Source: Polynucleobacter meluiroseus (GTDB lineage Bacteria; Pseudomonadota; Gammaproteobacteria; Burkholderiales; Burkholderiaceae). Taken from it: a DNA stretch of 64,000 bases. The DNA lies in contig NZ_OANS01000004.1 in the NCBI RefSeq assembly GCF_900205755.1, forward strand, positions 186,001-250,000, read 5' to 3'. The notes under the pieces are model-generated. The model was not told the origin of the DNA. It saw only the letters and a list, made by a program, of their open reading frames with translations, and did no database searches. Shown in pieces: positions 8,928 to 17,793 of this stretch (the first letter of the stretch is position 1; every line of letters begins with the position of its first letter). A program made the translations under genes and the position numbers.

Positions 8928-9473
8928 TTAAAGATTGGTACGCCAAACTTCTGGAGTAATAGTCACCTGCCCTTTTTCGGAGGAGACATAAGCCTCTCCA
9001 TCTTGAATATTGACATGGATGACCATGCTGCGTTCCACCAATTGATTGAGTGCTGCGGCTTGTTCAGCAGGGATGGAGATAATTTGCAGATTGCGGGCGC
9101 GCGTCAGCTTATTGGCGATGCCATCCCACCAAATCTTGCTGGTATGACCGCCGTAGCAATACACCGCCACTTGTTCTGAGCGACCACAGGCTTTCAGAAT
9201 GCGGCGCTCATCCGGTTGACCCACCTCAATCCACAGCTGAATGGCATCGGTGAGGTCTTTAATCCAAAGATCCGGCTCGTCGGCATCGCTCAGACCTTTC
9301 GTAAACACCAGATCCTCTTGGGCTTGTAAGGCAAAAGCGATGATGCGGATCATCATGCGCTCTTCGGTCTCAGAGGGGTGCTTGGCAATCGTTAAGGAAT
9401 GACTACCGTAGTAATGGCGGTCGGAGTCTGCGACGTGAAGGTCGACTTTGTGGATAGTTGCGCGTAGAGCCAT
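8928..9473 (-). CDS. yaeQ: YaeQ family protein
   Basis: A 181-residue protein matching YaeQ over its full length (MALRATIHKVDLHVADSDRH, SETEERMMIRIIAFAL, DEPDLWIKDLTDAIQLWIEVG). Known YaeQ structures have a PD-(D/E)XK nuclease-like fold; the Glu-Arg pair in SETEERM and the DLW and WIEVG segments are the conserved core. Early reports of a role in haemolysin expression are not settled. First gene of a five-gene leftward array and divergent from the FAD enzyme at 9577. Confidence 0.9.
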   Translation of the reverse strand: MALRATIHKVDLHVADSDRHYYGSHSLTIAKHPSETEERMMIRIIAFALQAQEDLVFTKGLSDADEPDLWIKDLTDAIQLWIEVGQPDERRILKACGRSEQVAVYCYGGHTSKIWWDGIANKLTRARNLQIISIPAEQAAALNQLVERSMVIHVNIQDGEAYVSSEKGQVTITPEVWRTNL

Positions 9474-9576
9474 GGCGCATTATCGCCCTTAAACCCACGG
9501 TAGCCGCCTATACCAGTATTATTCTCAAAATTGCCCTGTCTAAATTACCTTAAATAAGCGAGTATTCTTCAGCATC

Positions 9577-11187
9577 ATGATCCGCATCACTGAATTACGC
9601 CTTCCCATCGACCATCCGCCTGAGGCGGTGGAGGCGGCAATTTTGCAGCGTTTAAAGATCCGATCGCAAGATTTAATTCAAACTGAAGTATTTAAACGCA
9701 GCTACGACGCCAGAAAGACGGCTACATTGGCCTTTATCTACACCGTGGACGTTTCCGTGAAGGATGAAGAAGCCGTCTTGGCTAAATTTACGAATGACAT
9801 TCATATTCGACCTTCCCCTGATACCAGCTATCACTTTTTAGCGCAAGCATCTGCCCTTAAGGCGCCAGATTTCTTGCGCCCAGTTGTCATTGGGTTTGGC
9901 CCTTGCGGCATTTTTGCAGCCCTGCTGTTGGCGCAAATGGGCTTTAAGCCGATTGTCTTGGAGCGTGGCAAGAAAGTGCGTGAGCGCACTCAAGATACCT
10001 GGGGTTTATGGCGCAAGCATGTCTTAAACCCAGAGTCCAATGTGCAGTTTGGTGAAGGCGGCGCAGGTACTTTTTCTGACGGCAAGCTTTACAGTCAAAT
10101 TAAAGACCCCAAGTTTTATGGGCGCAAAGTCATTCATGAGTTTGTCAAAGCGGGGGCTCCTGCAGAAATCACTTATGTTGCCAAACCCCACATTGGGACC
10201 TTTCGTCTAGTAGGCGTGGTGGAAAAAATGCGCCAAGAAATTATTGAATTGGGCGGTGAGATTCGTTTCTCACAAAAGGTCATTGGCTTTGATATTGAGA
10301 ATGAGCAGATTCAAGGGGTAAAAATCGAAGGGCATGAGGATTTAAAGGCAGATCATGTTGTTTTGGCTTTGGGTCACAGCGCGCGCGATACCTTTGCCGC
10401 CTTACACGAGGCGGGCGTATTTATGGAGGCTAAGCCGTTCTCAGTCGGCTTTCGGATTGAGCATCCCCAATCACTGATTGATAAAGCGCGCTTAGGACCG
10501 CATGCGGGTAATACTTTAATTGGGGCGGCTGACTATAAGCTAGTTCATCACGCTAAAAATGGCCGTACCGTCTATAGCTTTTGCATGTGTCCTGGCGGAA
10601 CAGTGGTGGCTGCGACCTCGGAGCCCAATCGCGTGGTGACCAATGGGATGAGCCAATACTCTCGCAATGAACGTAATGCGAATGCCGGCATTGTGGTGGG
10701 CATCACCCCCGAAGACTATCCAGGTGGCCCTCTTGCGGGCATTGATTTTCAGAGGGAGATTGAGTCCAAGGCCTTTGAACTCGGTGGTCGCACTTATGAA
10801 GCTCCAGGCCAATTGGTGGGGGACTTCTTAGAAGGCAAGCCGTCGATTGAGTTTGGTTCGGTCATTCCCTCTTATCAGCCGGGTGTTCACCTGACAGACT
10901 TGGCGGCAAGCTTACCGGCCTATGCAATTGAGGCGATTCGTGAAGCGATTCCCGCGTTCGAGAAACAAATTCCCGGATTTTCTATGAAGGATGCGGTACT
11001 GACTGGAGTAGAAACGAGAACTTCATCCCCACTCAGAATTACACGAGGACCCAAGCTTCAGAGTCTGAACATTAAAGGCCTCTATCCAGCAGGAGAAGGA
11101 GCAGGCTATGCTGGCGGCATCTTATCCGCAGGCGTTGATGGGATTAAAGTAGCTGAAGCAGTAGCGCTAGATTATTTAGCCAGTTAA
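9577..11187 (+). CDS. FAD-dependent dehydrogenase (COG2509 type)
   Basis: A 536-residue flavoprotein. The first 100 residues form the alpha/beta domain typical of this family; the FAD-binding GFGPCG lies at 106-111, followed by VLERG. A second motif, GEGGAGTFSDGKLYS, marks the substrate/FAD contact, and the end carries GEGAGYAGGILSAGVDGIKVAEAV, the C-terminal FAD-binding segment. Members of COG2509 have no established substrate. The ATG at 9577 fits the family start. Its stop overlaps by 3 bp the stop of the convergent P-loop gene. Confidence 0.87.
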   Translation: MIRITELRLPIDHPPEAVEAAILQRLKIRSQDLIQTEVFKRSYDARKTATLAFIYTVDVSVKDEEAVLAKFTNDIHIRPSPDTSYHFLAQASALKAPDFLRPVVIGFGPCGIFAALLLAQMGFKPIVLERGKKVRERTQDTWGLWRKHVLNPESNVQFGEGGAGTFSDGKLYSQIKDPKFYGRKVIHEFVKAGAPAEITYVAKPHIGTFRLVGVVEKMRQEIIELGGEIRFSQKVIGFDIENEQIQGVKIEGHEDLKADHVVLALGHSARDTFAALHEAGVFMEAKPFSVGFRIEHPQSLIDKARLGPHAGNTLIGAADYKLVHHAKNGRTVYSFCMCPGGTVVAATSEPNRVVTNGMSQYSRNERNANAGIVVGITPEDYPGGPLAGIDFQREIESKAFELGGRTYEAPGQLVGDFLEGKPSIEFGSVIPSYQPGVHLTDLAASLPAYAIEAIREAIPAFEKQIPGFSMKDAVLTGVETRTSSPLRITRGPKLQSLNIKGLYPAGEGAGYAGGILSAGVDGIKVAEAVALDYLAS

Positions 11188-11780
11188 TCGGCGAGATGCG
11201 CTACTAACTTCTCAAAGTTTGCGGCATCAAACTCCCCGTTATCAAAACGCTGCAAGGTAGGATGTTCAGGTGGATTGACTCTGCGCTCAACATAACTCTC
11301 CCAATGATCGAGTTTCCATGTATCGCGAGGATTCGCCCTTTTTTGCATTCTGAGCTTAGCCTCTTCAATCGATAAATCAATCCAAGCAATCCGAATTGGG
11401 GTGGCTAAGGGCAAGCCCAAAGACTCAGCTGCAAACATCCGCCCACTCTGAATTTCTCTGGAAAAAGGCCCAACCAAAATCACATTGACACCCAGCTCTA
11501 AATTTTCTTTGGCAATCGCGAGTAAGCCTGAGTACTCCCAATCCCGAAGGTTTTGGAGATAGTAGGGGCTATCGCGATCATTCGGGTTGCCGGTGTTGAG
11601 ATCCATGACGTGGGCGCTGAAGTCGCCATAAGCCGTATCTTTATCCAAGAGAGCAAAATTAGCCCCAGTGGTCTTGACCAATAAAGGCAAGGCTTTTTTG
11701 GCCAAAGTGGATTTGCCCGTGCCGGCATGACCCGCAAAGAGAATAAGGCGTGGGGCAGAGGAGTTTAGGGTGCTATGCAT
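11184..11780 (-). CDS. P-loop AAA/kinase-like protein
   Basis: A 198-residue nucleotide-binding protein. Walker A is GHAGTGKST at residues 17-25, followed by an Asp (FALLDKDT) that resembles the lid and base contacts of gluconate- or zeta-toxin-like kinases. Arg-rich segments (LRMQKRANPRDTWKLDHW) look like a kinase LID. The substrate is unknown. I start at 11780 (MHSTLNSS) because the upstream extension would run into uup on the other strand. Confidence 0.75.
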   Translation of the reverse strand: MHSTLNSSAPRLILFAGHAGTGKSTLAKKALPLLVKTTGANFALLDKDTAYGDFSAHVMDLNTGNPNDRDSPYYLQNLRDWEYSGLLAIAKENLELGVNVILVGPFSREIQSGRMFAAESLGLPLATPIRIAWIDLSIEEAKLRMQKRANPRDTWKLDHWESYVERRVNPPEHPTLQRFDNGEFDAANFEKLVAHLAD

Positions 11781-11889
11781 AGCGATTGATCCAAAGCGGG
11801 TTACCGAGATAAATTCTACTTCCCAATCGTAAAACGAGGAATTCTTATAAAAGTCAGCGCTCGAGTGACGAAGCGTTGATAATGTCGCC

Positions 11890-13827
11890 ATGGCCTTAAT
11901 CGTACTTACTGAAGCAAAACTGGCCTTTGGCCACGTAGATCTCCTCGCAAACACCGCTTTCACCTTGGAAGCGGGCGAACGCGTAGGCTTAATTGGTCGT
12001 AATGGCACGGGCAAATCTTCTTTATTGAAGATCTTGGCGGGCCTAGAAAAATTGGATGACGGGCTGCTGCAATACCAGCAGGGCCTGCGCATTGCCTATG
12101 TTCCTCAAGAGCCCATCTTTGAGGCAGAGGAAACTATCTTTGATGCGGTTTCTAAGGGGGTAGCGCAAGCCAAAGCGCTCCGTGAAGAATACGAAGCCCT
12201 CAGCATCGGGGAGTGGGATGACGCCGCTCACCATCGGCTAGACGAAGTGCAATCCCAATTAGAGGCTTTAAGTGGTTGGAACTGGGAGCAGCGGGTACAT
12301 GAAACCCTCGATCGCTTGCATCTCAATGCGGATCTCAAAATCAATACCTTGTCGGGCGGAACCAAAAAGCGCGTGGCACTAGCACGAGCCTTGGTGGAGA
12401 TACCGGACGTGTTGCTACTGGATGAGCCCACCAACCATCTGGACTTAGATTCGATTTCCTGGCTGGAAGATTTGCTAAAAGAGTATCAAGGCTCCGTCAT
12501 TCTGATTACCCATGACCGTGCTTTCTTGGATAACGTCTGCACCCAGATTGTGGAACTCGACCGCGGTATTTTGCGTTCCTACCCTGGTAACTTCTCAGCG
12601 TATGAAGTCCTTAAAGATCAGGAAATGAATTCTGAATCTTTGGCAAATGCCCGCGCTGATAAATTGTTGGCGCAAGAAGAGGTCTGGATTCGGAAGGGCG
12701 TGGAGGCGCGCCGCACACGGAGCGTTGCTCGTATTGCCCGCTTAGAAAATCTGCGTGCGACTCGCTCACAGCGACGCGATGCGGTAGGGCAAGTGAAGTT
12801 GGCGGTCTCTGCTGGCGATCGCAGCGGTAAGATTGTTGCGGACTTGCAAAATGTCTCTAAGTCTTACGGCCGCCCCATTGTGCAAGATTTCACGGCTACT
12901 ATTTTGCGTGGCGATAAGGTTGGATTGCTTGGCCCCAATGGTGCTGGTAAAACAACTTTACTCAAGCTGATCTTGGGCACAATTGCACCTGATTCAGGCA
13001 CTGCAACTATGGGCACTCGTATTGAAGTAGCGTACTTCGATCAAATGCGCGAAGGCCTTGATCTCAATGCTTCCTTGGAAGATTACATCAGCCCAGGTAG
13101 CGAGTGGATTGAAATCAACGGCAATAAGAAACACGTGAAAAGTTATTTGAGCGACTTTTTATTTGCACCAGAGAGAACTAATTCACCGGTAAGCACCTTA
13201 TCGGGTGGTGAGCGTAATCGTTTATTGCTGGCTCGTTTATTCGCGCGGCCTGCCAATGTCTTGGTATTGGACGAGCCGACCAATGACCTTGATATTGATA
13301 CGCTTGATTTACTAGAGCAGCTCTTACAAGAATACAAAGGGACTGTTTTCTTGGTAAGTCATGATCGTTATTTCTTGGATAACGTAGTAACCAGCATCAT
13401 TGCCAATGAAGGCGATGGCTTCTGGCGTGAGTATGAAGGCGGCTATGAAGACTGGAAAATTCAGAAAGCGCGCTCAGACAAAATTCGTGCAGCCAATGCT
13501 GGCGGTAAAGGGGCATCTACTCCTAAGTCAGTAGAAAAACCTGCTGCTCCAGTAGTTCAGGTAGCCCCCGCAGTATCCGTTGCAGTCAAAAGCAATGTAC
13601 AAAAACTCAACGGCAAAGAGCGCCATGAATTAGAAGCTTTGCCGCTGCAAATTGAAGTCTTAGAAACTGAACAGGCTGACATTGGTCTTGAGATGAGCAG
13701 ACCTGAGCTCTACAAGAATGAACCTGAGTTGGCTGCCAGCATGCAGGCCCGCTTAAGTGAAGTGACCAGCGACTTGGAGAAAAAATTACAGCGTTGGGAG
13801 CAGTTGCTTAGCCGTTCTGAGGCTTAG
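11890..13827 (+). CDS. uup: ABC-F family ATPase Uup
   Basis: A 645-residue soluble ABC-F protein with two ATPase domains: Walker A GRNGTGKS at 36-43 and GPNGAGKTT near 348, signatures LSGGTKKRVALARAL and LSGGERNRLLLARLF, and Walker B LLLDEPTNHLDLD and LVLDEPTNDLDID. The linker between domains and a C-terminal coiled coil (residues about 575-645) identify Uup. It binds ribosomes and branched DNA, affecting precise excision of transposons and translation. The last 20 bp overlap the convergent permease gene. Confidence 0.93.
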   Translation: MALIVLTEAKLAFGHVDLLANTAFTLEAGERVGLIGRNGTGKSSLLKILAGLEKLDDGLLQYQQGLRIAYVPQEPIFEAEETIFDAVSKGVAQAKALREEYEALSIGEWDDAAHHRLDEVQSQLEALSGWNWEQRVHETLDRLHLNADLKINTLSGGTKKRVALARALVEIPDVLLLDEPTNHLDLDSISWLEDLLKEYQGSVILITHDRAFLDNVCTQIVELDRGILRSYPGNFSAYEVLKDQEMNSESLANARADKLLAQEEVWIRKGVEARRTRSVARIARLENLRATRSQRRDAVGQVKLAVSAGDRSGKIVADLQNVSKSYGRPIVQDFTATILRGDKVGLLGPNGAGKTTLLKLILGTIAPDSGTATMGTRIEVAYFDQMREGLDLNASLEDYISPGSEWIEINGNKKHVKSYLSDFLFAPERTNSPVSTLSGGERNRLLLARLFARPANVLVLDEPTNDLDIDTLDLLEQLLQEYKGTVFLVSHDRYFLDNVVTSIIANEGDGFWREYEGGYEDWKIQKARSDKIRAANAGGKGASTPKSVEKPAAPVVQVAPAVSVAVKSNVQKLNGKERHELEALPLQIEVLETEQADIGLEMSRPELYKNEPELAASMQARLSEVTSDLEKKLQRWEQLLSRSEA

Positions 13828-15130
13828 GTTTATTGCCCGTAAGGGAGGTGAAGCGGGAAAATGCTTCAATCCCAAACGAGGCAAGGAGCGCTACCAGTAA
13901 AGCAATCGCACTCGCAGGGGCAGTTTGAATAGTGCTGATCATGAGCGTGGCAAATAAGGTGAGGTTAATCACAATAGCGCACCACAAAATGATGGGCTTA
14001 GCCCCCGTTTGTTGATGAATGCGAATGTGACCATAAGAGATCACCGCATAAACCAGTAAAAAAGCCAAGCTCGCCATTTGCCCGATGTCATTGAGTGGAA
14101 ATATCAAGGTCAGCACAATGACGCCTATAGTCGAAACAGTTAAAGCGCGTAATTTGTTTTTAAGAACATCGTGCGCGAGTGCGCTAGAAATATCGCGTTT
14201 ATCCGCCATGTCAGCGGCAATATTGGACGCCGCAAAAATAGTGGCATTCAGAGCGGCTGCGCAAGCTAACAGGGCGCAAACACTGATTACAAAAAACCCA
14301 AATTGCCCGGCAACGATTTCAGCGGCGACGGCAAGAACATGACCCGAATGCGCTTGGATCGAGATCAGGGGCATTAAGAGTATCACTGCCGTGCTGACAA
14401 CAAAGTAAGCAATGGTGACGATAATAAGAGCGGAAAACATGGCTAGCGGCAGCTCTTTGCAAGGGCTTTTCATGGCTGAAGAGGAATTGGTAACCACTCC
14501 AAAGCCTTGAAAATTAATATATAAAATCCCTGCAGCCACTGCAATGCCTTCCACTGAACCGCCGCGCATGGCGAAGTTCATGATGCTTGCATGCTCAATT
14601 CCAAGCGCTGAAAAGACCATGAGGCTAAGAACCACAATGCCAATGGAAACCATTTCGGCCTTACCAACCAAGCTCGTACCCAGCAGATTAATCAAACTGC
14701 AAATCACAATCACGGCAACGGTAATCATTTTGAGTAAGACCGGCGAGAGATTGCCGCCAAATAAGGTGTTGGTATATTCAACAAAGCCTGCTGCATAAAG
14801 TGCGGCAGCAATCAGGTAGGCAATATATTGAAAAAGGTTGAGACCACCTGAAATCAGACCGGGACCGAAACCCATGACGGTAAAGGTCGCCGCACCTCCA
14901 CTACTAGGAAAAGTCGCGCCTAGCTTGGCATAGGAGTAAACGGAAAATGAGGCCGCGAATGCACCAATCAAAAAGGCCAAGGGAATATGGGTGCCTGCGT
15001 GAGTACTTGCTAAGCCCAATAATGAAAACAAGCCGGCTCCCATCATGCCGCCAATTCCCAATGCGGTAGCGGAGAAAAGGCTAATGTCGCTCGCTAGTTT
15101 GTGCTCTTGTTTAAGGAGTGTAGATTTCAA
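13808..15130 (-). CDS. APC-superfamily amino acid permease
   Basis: A 440-residue inner-membrane transporter with about 12 hydrophobic helices. The first helix carries GIGGMMGAGLFSLLGLAS, the substrate/ion-binding break of APC-type permeases, and FPSSGGAATF follows in helix 3. It probably imports or exchanges an amino acid or amine by proton coupling; the substrate cannot be read from sequence. Five bases separate it from cbpM, which suggests co-transcription with the cbpA-cbpM pair. Confidence 0.85.
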   Translation of the reverse strand: MKSTLLKQEHKLASDISLFSATALGIGGMMGAGLFSLLGLASTHAGTHIPLAFLIGAFAASFSVYSYAKLGATFPSSGGAATFTVMGFGPGLISGGLNLFQYIAYLIAAALYAAGFVEYTNTLFGGNLSPVLLKMITVAVIVICSLINLLGTSLVGKAEMVSIGIVVLSLMVFSALGIEHASIMNFAMRGGSVEGIAVAAGILYINFQGFGVVTNSSSAMKSPCKELPLAMFSALIIVTIAYFVVSTAVILLMPLISIQAHSGHVLAVAAEIVAGQFGFFVISVCALLACAAALNATIFAASNIAADMADKRDISSALAHDVLKNKLRALTVSTIGVIVLTLIFPLNDIGQMASLAFLLVYAVISYGHIRIHQQTGAKPIILWCAIVINLTLFATLMISTIQTAPASAIALLVALLASFGIEAFSRFTSLTGNKPKPQNG

Positions 15131-15135
15131 AAAAA

Positions 15136-15453
15136 TTAACCTAGCTTGGTGTGCTGCAGTTGATTGCGGAGCAGGGTAATTTGATCCAAGAGATCGAGTG
15201 CAAGAGCAACGCCAGAAACATTCAGCTCTAAATCATGCGTCAGATGGGCGGCCGTTTTTGCCCGCTTCAGGGAGTCGCCACTAAAACGCCATTCTTGCGG
15301 AGAGCTACCTGCAGGACTTAACACGCCCTCAGATACCCAAGCCATAATCAGATCTTCCGGCGTACGCGAAGCTTGTGAGAGTTCCAGAATCGTCATGTGC
15401 ACTTCATGTTCTACGACGCTGCCTTCGATCCAGGTGATTTGAGTTTTTGACAT
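15136..15453 (-). CDS. cbpM: Chaperone modulatory protein CbpM
   Basis: A 105-residue MerR-like helical protein of the CbpM family. In E. coli CbpM binds the J domain of CbpA and blocks both its co-chaperone and DNA-binding activities. The match rests on the N-terminal wHTH-like segment (TILELSQASRTPEDLIMAWVSEGVL) and on its place 5 bp after cbpA. Confidence 0.85.
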   Translation of the reverse strand: MSKTQITWIEGSVVEHEVHMTILELSQASRTPEDLIMAWVSEGVLSPAGSSPQEWRFSGDSLKRAKTAAHLTHDLELNVSGVALALDLLDQITLLRNQLQHTKLG

Positions 15454-15458
15454 ATCAA

Positions 15459-16436
15459 TTAACCCTTAAGATGAGTTCTGGGGTGAAAATCAAACGCTTT
15501 TTCAAATGCTTGATACGCTTCTTTTTGTGATTCACTATCCGCCGCTGGTAAGGCAATGGTGGGCACTACGTACAAATCGCCCGGTTCAGCGCTCGGAATG
15601 CCCTTGCCCTTGAGGCGCATCTTGCGACCTGCCATGGTGCCCGCGGGAATGGTTAATTCCAAAGTACTCCCTGCTGGTGTGGGCACATTCACGCTGGTTC
15701 CTAACGCTACTTCCCAAGGCGCCAAGGGGAGATCGAGGTACACATCTTTACCATCGACGCGATAGATTGGGTTGGGATGAAAATCGATTTCTAAATACAG
15801 GTCGCCGGGACCGCCTGCGCCCATCCCTGGCGCACCTTGACCGGAGAGGCGCAGACTTTGTCCGGCTTTAATGCCTTTAGGAATGCTGACATCCAATTTG
15901 CGTTCTTGAGTGACAACATGCCCACTCTCATCTTGCGCAGGCATATGCAGGGAAATTGTACGTTTAGCGCCGTTATAGGCGTCGGCCAAATCAATCAAAA
16001 TTTTTGCGTGATGATCTTGACCCTTGAAGTTCATCCCTTGATGTGAGCCAGCGCGTCCACCTTGACGCTGCCTACCTCTTCCAAAAAGGGATTCAAAAAA
16101 TTCACTTTGGTCGCCTTCAAAGCCACCGCCAAAGCCAGCATGACCACCACCAAAACTATTGTCACTGTATTCAAAGCCTTCGTTCCAATTAGGTGGTGGC
16201 GTGAAGTCTTGACCATTCTTCCAATTGGCACCCATGCGATCGTAGGCAGCCCGCTTTTCAGTATCTTTGAGGACGGCATAGGCCTCGCCCAGCTCTTTAA
16301 ACTGATCTTCTGCGCCAGCCTCTTTGTTGACGTCTGGATGATATTTCCGCGCGAGCTTGCGGTAGGCCGATTTAATTTCAGCCTCAGTGGCGCTCCGTGC
16401 TACGCCTAAGGTTTCGTAGTAATCCCTGAATTTCAT
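15459..16436 (-). CDS. cbpA: DnaJ-class co-chaperone / curved DNA-binding protein CbpA
   Basis: A 325-residue J protein: J domain at 1-70 with HPD at 33-35, a Gly/Phe-rich linker at about 85-135, and the DnaJ C-terminal peptide-binding domains (RKLDVSIPKGIKAGQSLRLSGQG). No CXXCXGXG zinc-finger repeats, which separates CbpA from DnaJ. It stimulates DnaK and binds curved DNA in starved cells. Followed by cbpM, its inhibitor. Confidence 0.92.
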   Translation of the reverse strand: MKFRDYYETLGVARSATEAEIKSAYRKLARKYHPDVNKEAGAEDQFKELGEAYAVLKDTEKRAAYDRMGANWKNGQDFTPPPNWNEGFEYSDNSFGGGHAGFGGGFEGDQSEFFESLFGRGRQRQGGRAGSHQGMNFKGQDHHAKILIDLADAYNGAKRTISLHMPAQDESGHVVTQERKLDVSIPKGIKAGQSLRLSGQGAPGMGAGGPGDLYLEIDFHPNPIYRVDGKDVYLDLPLAPWEVALGTSVNVPTPAGSTLELTIPAGTMAGRKMRLKGKGIPSAEPGDLYVVPTIALPAADSESQKEAYQAFEKAFDFHPRTHLKG

Positions 16437-16531
16437 AAGCCTAACGCAGTCCTATTTAAATCCCATTGAATGAATAAGAATGATTCTACATTTCCTTAGT
16501 GACTAGCTTCTTAACCAACTCAGTACTTACC

Positions 16532-17233
16532 TTATTGAGCTAAGTCAAAAACCAGTACCTCAGCATCTTTCCCTTGGGAAATTTCTAGGTGAGATTCATT
16601 TTCCATCATGAGGGCATCACCCGCAGTCAGGGCATGACCGTTGACTTCAAGCGAGCCTTTAATCAGATGAACATAGGCTTTGCGCGCGGGATTAAGTGCG
16701 AGCCCCGCCGTTTGGAAACCGCTAAAGAGACCCGCATACATTTTGGCATCTGCATGCATCGTGACAGAGTCATGCTCGCCATTGGGAGAGGCTACTAAAC
16801 GTAAATGACCTTCTTTGTCTTGCGCAGGAATCGATTTTTGCTCATAGCCGGGTGGAATTTCCTGTACGTTTGGTTCGATCCAGATTTGCAAGAAGTGGGT
16901 GGTTTGATCTTTGGCGTGATTGAACTCGCTGTGCGTAACGCCTGAACCAGCACTCATGCGCTGTACATCCCCCGGTGGAATTCCTTCCACATTACCCATG
17001 CTGTCTTCGTGCGCCAGTTCTCCAGAGAGGACGTAGCTAATAATTTCCATATTGCGATGACTATGTTTGCCGAAGCCCATACCAGCGGCAACGCGATCCT
17101 CATTAATGACGCGGAGATTTCCCCATCCCATAAAACGGGGGTCGTGATAGCCCGCAAAGGAAAACGAGTGAAAACTATTAAGCCAGCCATGATCGGCGTA
17201 GCCACGGTCTTGGGATTTTCTGAGAGTAATCAT
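16532..17233 (-). CDS. Pirin family protein (YhhW-like)
   Basis: A 233-residue bicupin. The N-terminal cupin holds the metal ligands HSHRNMEIISYVLSGELAHEDS, and the second segment shows GSGVTHSEFN. Relatives such as E. coli YhhW dioxygenate quercetin, but the natural substrate is unknown. It lies in the leftward run between psiE and cbpA, 42 bp after psiE. Confidence 0.9.
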   Translation of the reverse strand: MITLRKSQDRGYADHGWLNSFHSFSFAGYHDPRFMGWGNLRVINEDRVAAGMGFGKHSHRNMEIISYVLSGELAHEDSMGNVEGIPPGDVQRMSAGSGVTHSEFNHAKDQTTHFLQIWIEPNVQEIPPGYEQKSIPAQDKEGHLRLVASPNGEHDSVTMHADAKMYAGLFSGFQTAGLALNPARKAYVHLIKGSLEVNGHALTAGDALMMENESHLEISQGKDAEVLVFDLAQ

Positions 17234-17275
17234 GGTGAGGGTAAGGGGGTAGCCCAGTAAGTTTAAATATTGATC

Positions 17276-17734
17276 TTATTCTTTATCGCCAGCTCTGCTG
17301 GGATATTTATAAGAGGCGTAGCGCACAATCGCATTGGCTAAGGCCAAAATCAGAATGGTCACGCCCATGGAAAGGATCGCCATATCTGCTTCATGTTTGG
17401 TATTCACTAAGTCGATGATCAAGCGGGTTACTGCAGTGATAGCTACATAAATTAAGAAGCGCACTGGCATGTGATTGGTCTTGAAATAAATACCCACCAT
17501 CGCACCAATTTCTAAATAGATAAAAAGCAGGAGTAAGTCTTCGATTGATGCGGAGCCTTTATTAAACATCCCAATAAAAGCTACTGCTGCGGACCACACG
17601 GTCGCTGCGCCAATCCCAAACAGGGCAATACGATGAAAGAGCGAAACAAATAAATTACCGATAGGCACTGTCCAGCTCTCGATAATGCGCTCTAACTTGG
17701 TTGCGTCATGCGGTGATTTAGGGGGCAGATCCAT
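17276..17734 (-). CDS. PsiE family (phosphate-starvation-inducible) membrane protein
   Basis: A 152-residue protein with four predicted helices and the PsiE-type arrangement FIYLEIGAMVGIYFKTNHMPVRFLIYVAITAVTR. The family name comes from E. coli psiE; the function is unknown. I see no Pho box at its start. It follows fccB by 59 bp and may be co-transcribed with it. Confidence 0.85.
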   Translation of the reverse strand: MDLPPKSPHDATKLERIIESWTVPIGNLFVSLFHRIALFGIGAATVWSAAVAFIGMFNKGSASIEDLLLLFIYLEIGAMVGIYFKTNHMPVRFLIYVAITAVTRLIIDLVNTKHEADMAILSMGVTILILALANAIVRYASYKYPSRAGDKE

Positions 17735-17793
17735 ATTGACTCCAATCTTGATGAATGAGAGATAGTATATTTCTCAATCAGAAAGTGTGCCGC

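Noticed and set aside
8485..8946. Toxin-antitoxin pair at the PIN gene
   Set aside because: No antitoxin-like DNA-binding gene adjoins it; neighbours are YaeQ and a DUF1653-like gene.
11781..12092. N-terminal extension of the P-loop gene
   Set aside because: It would overlap the uup 5' end; the ATG at 11780 fits better.
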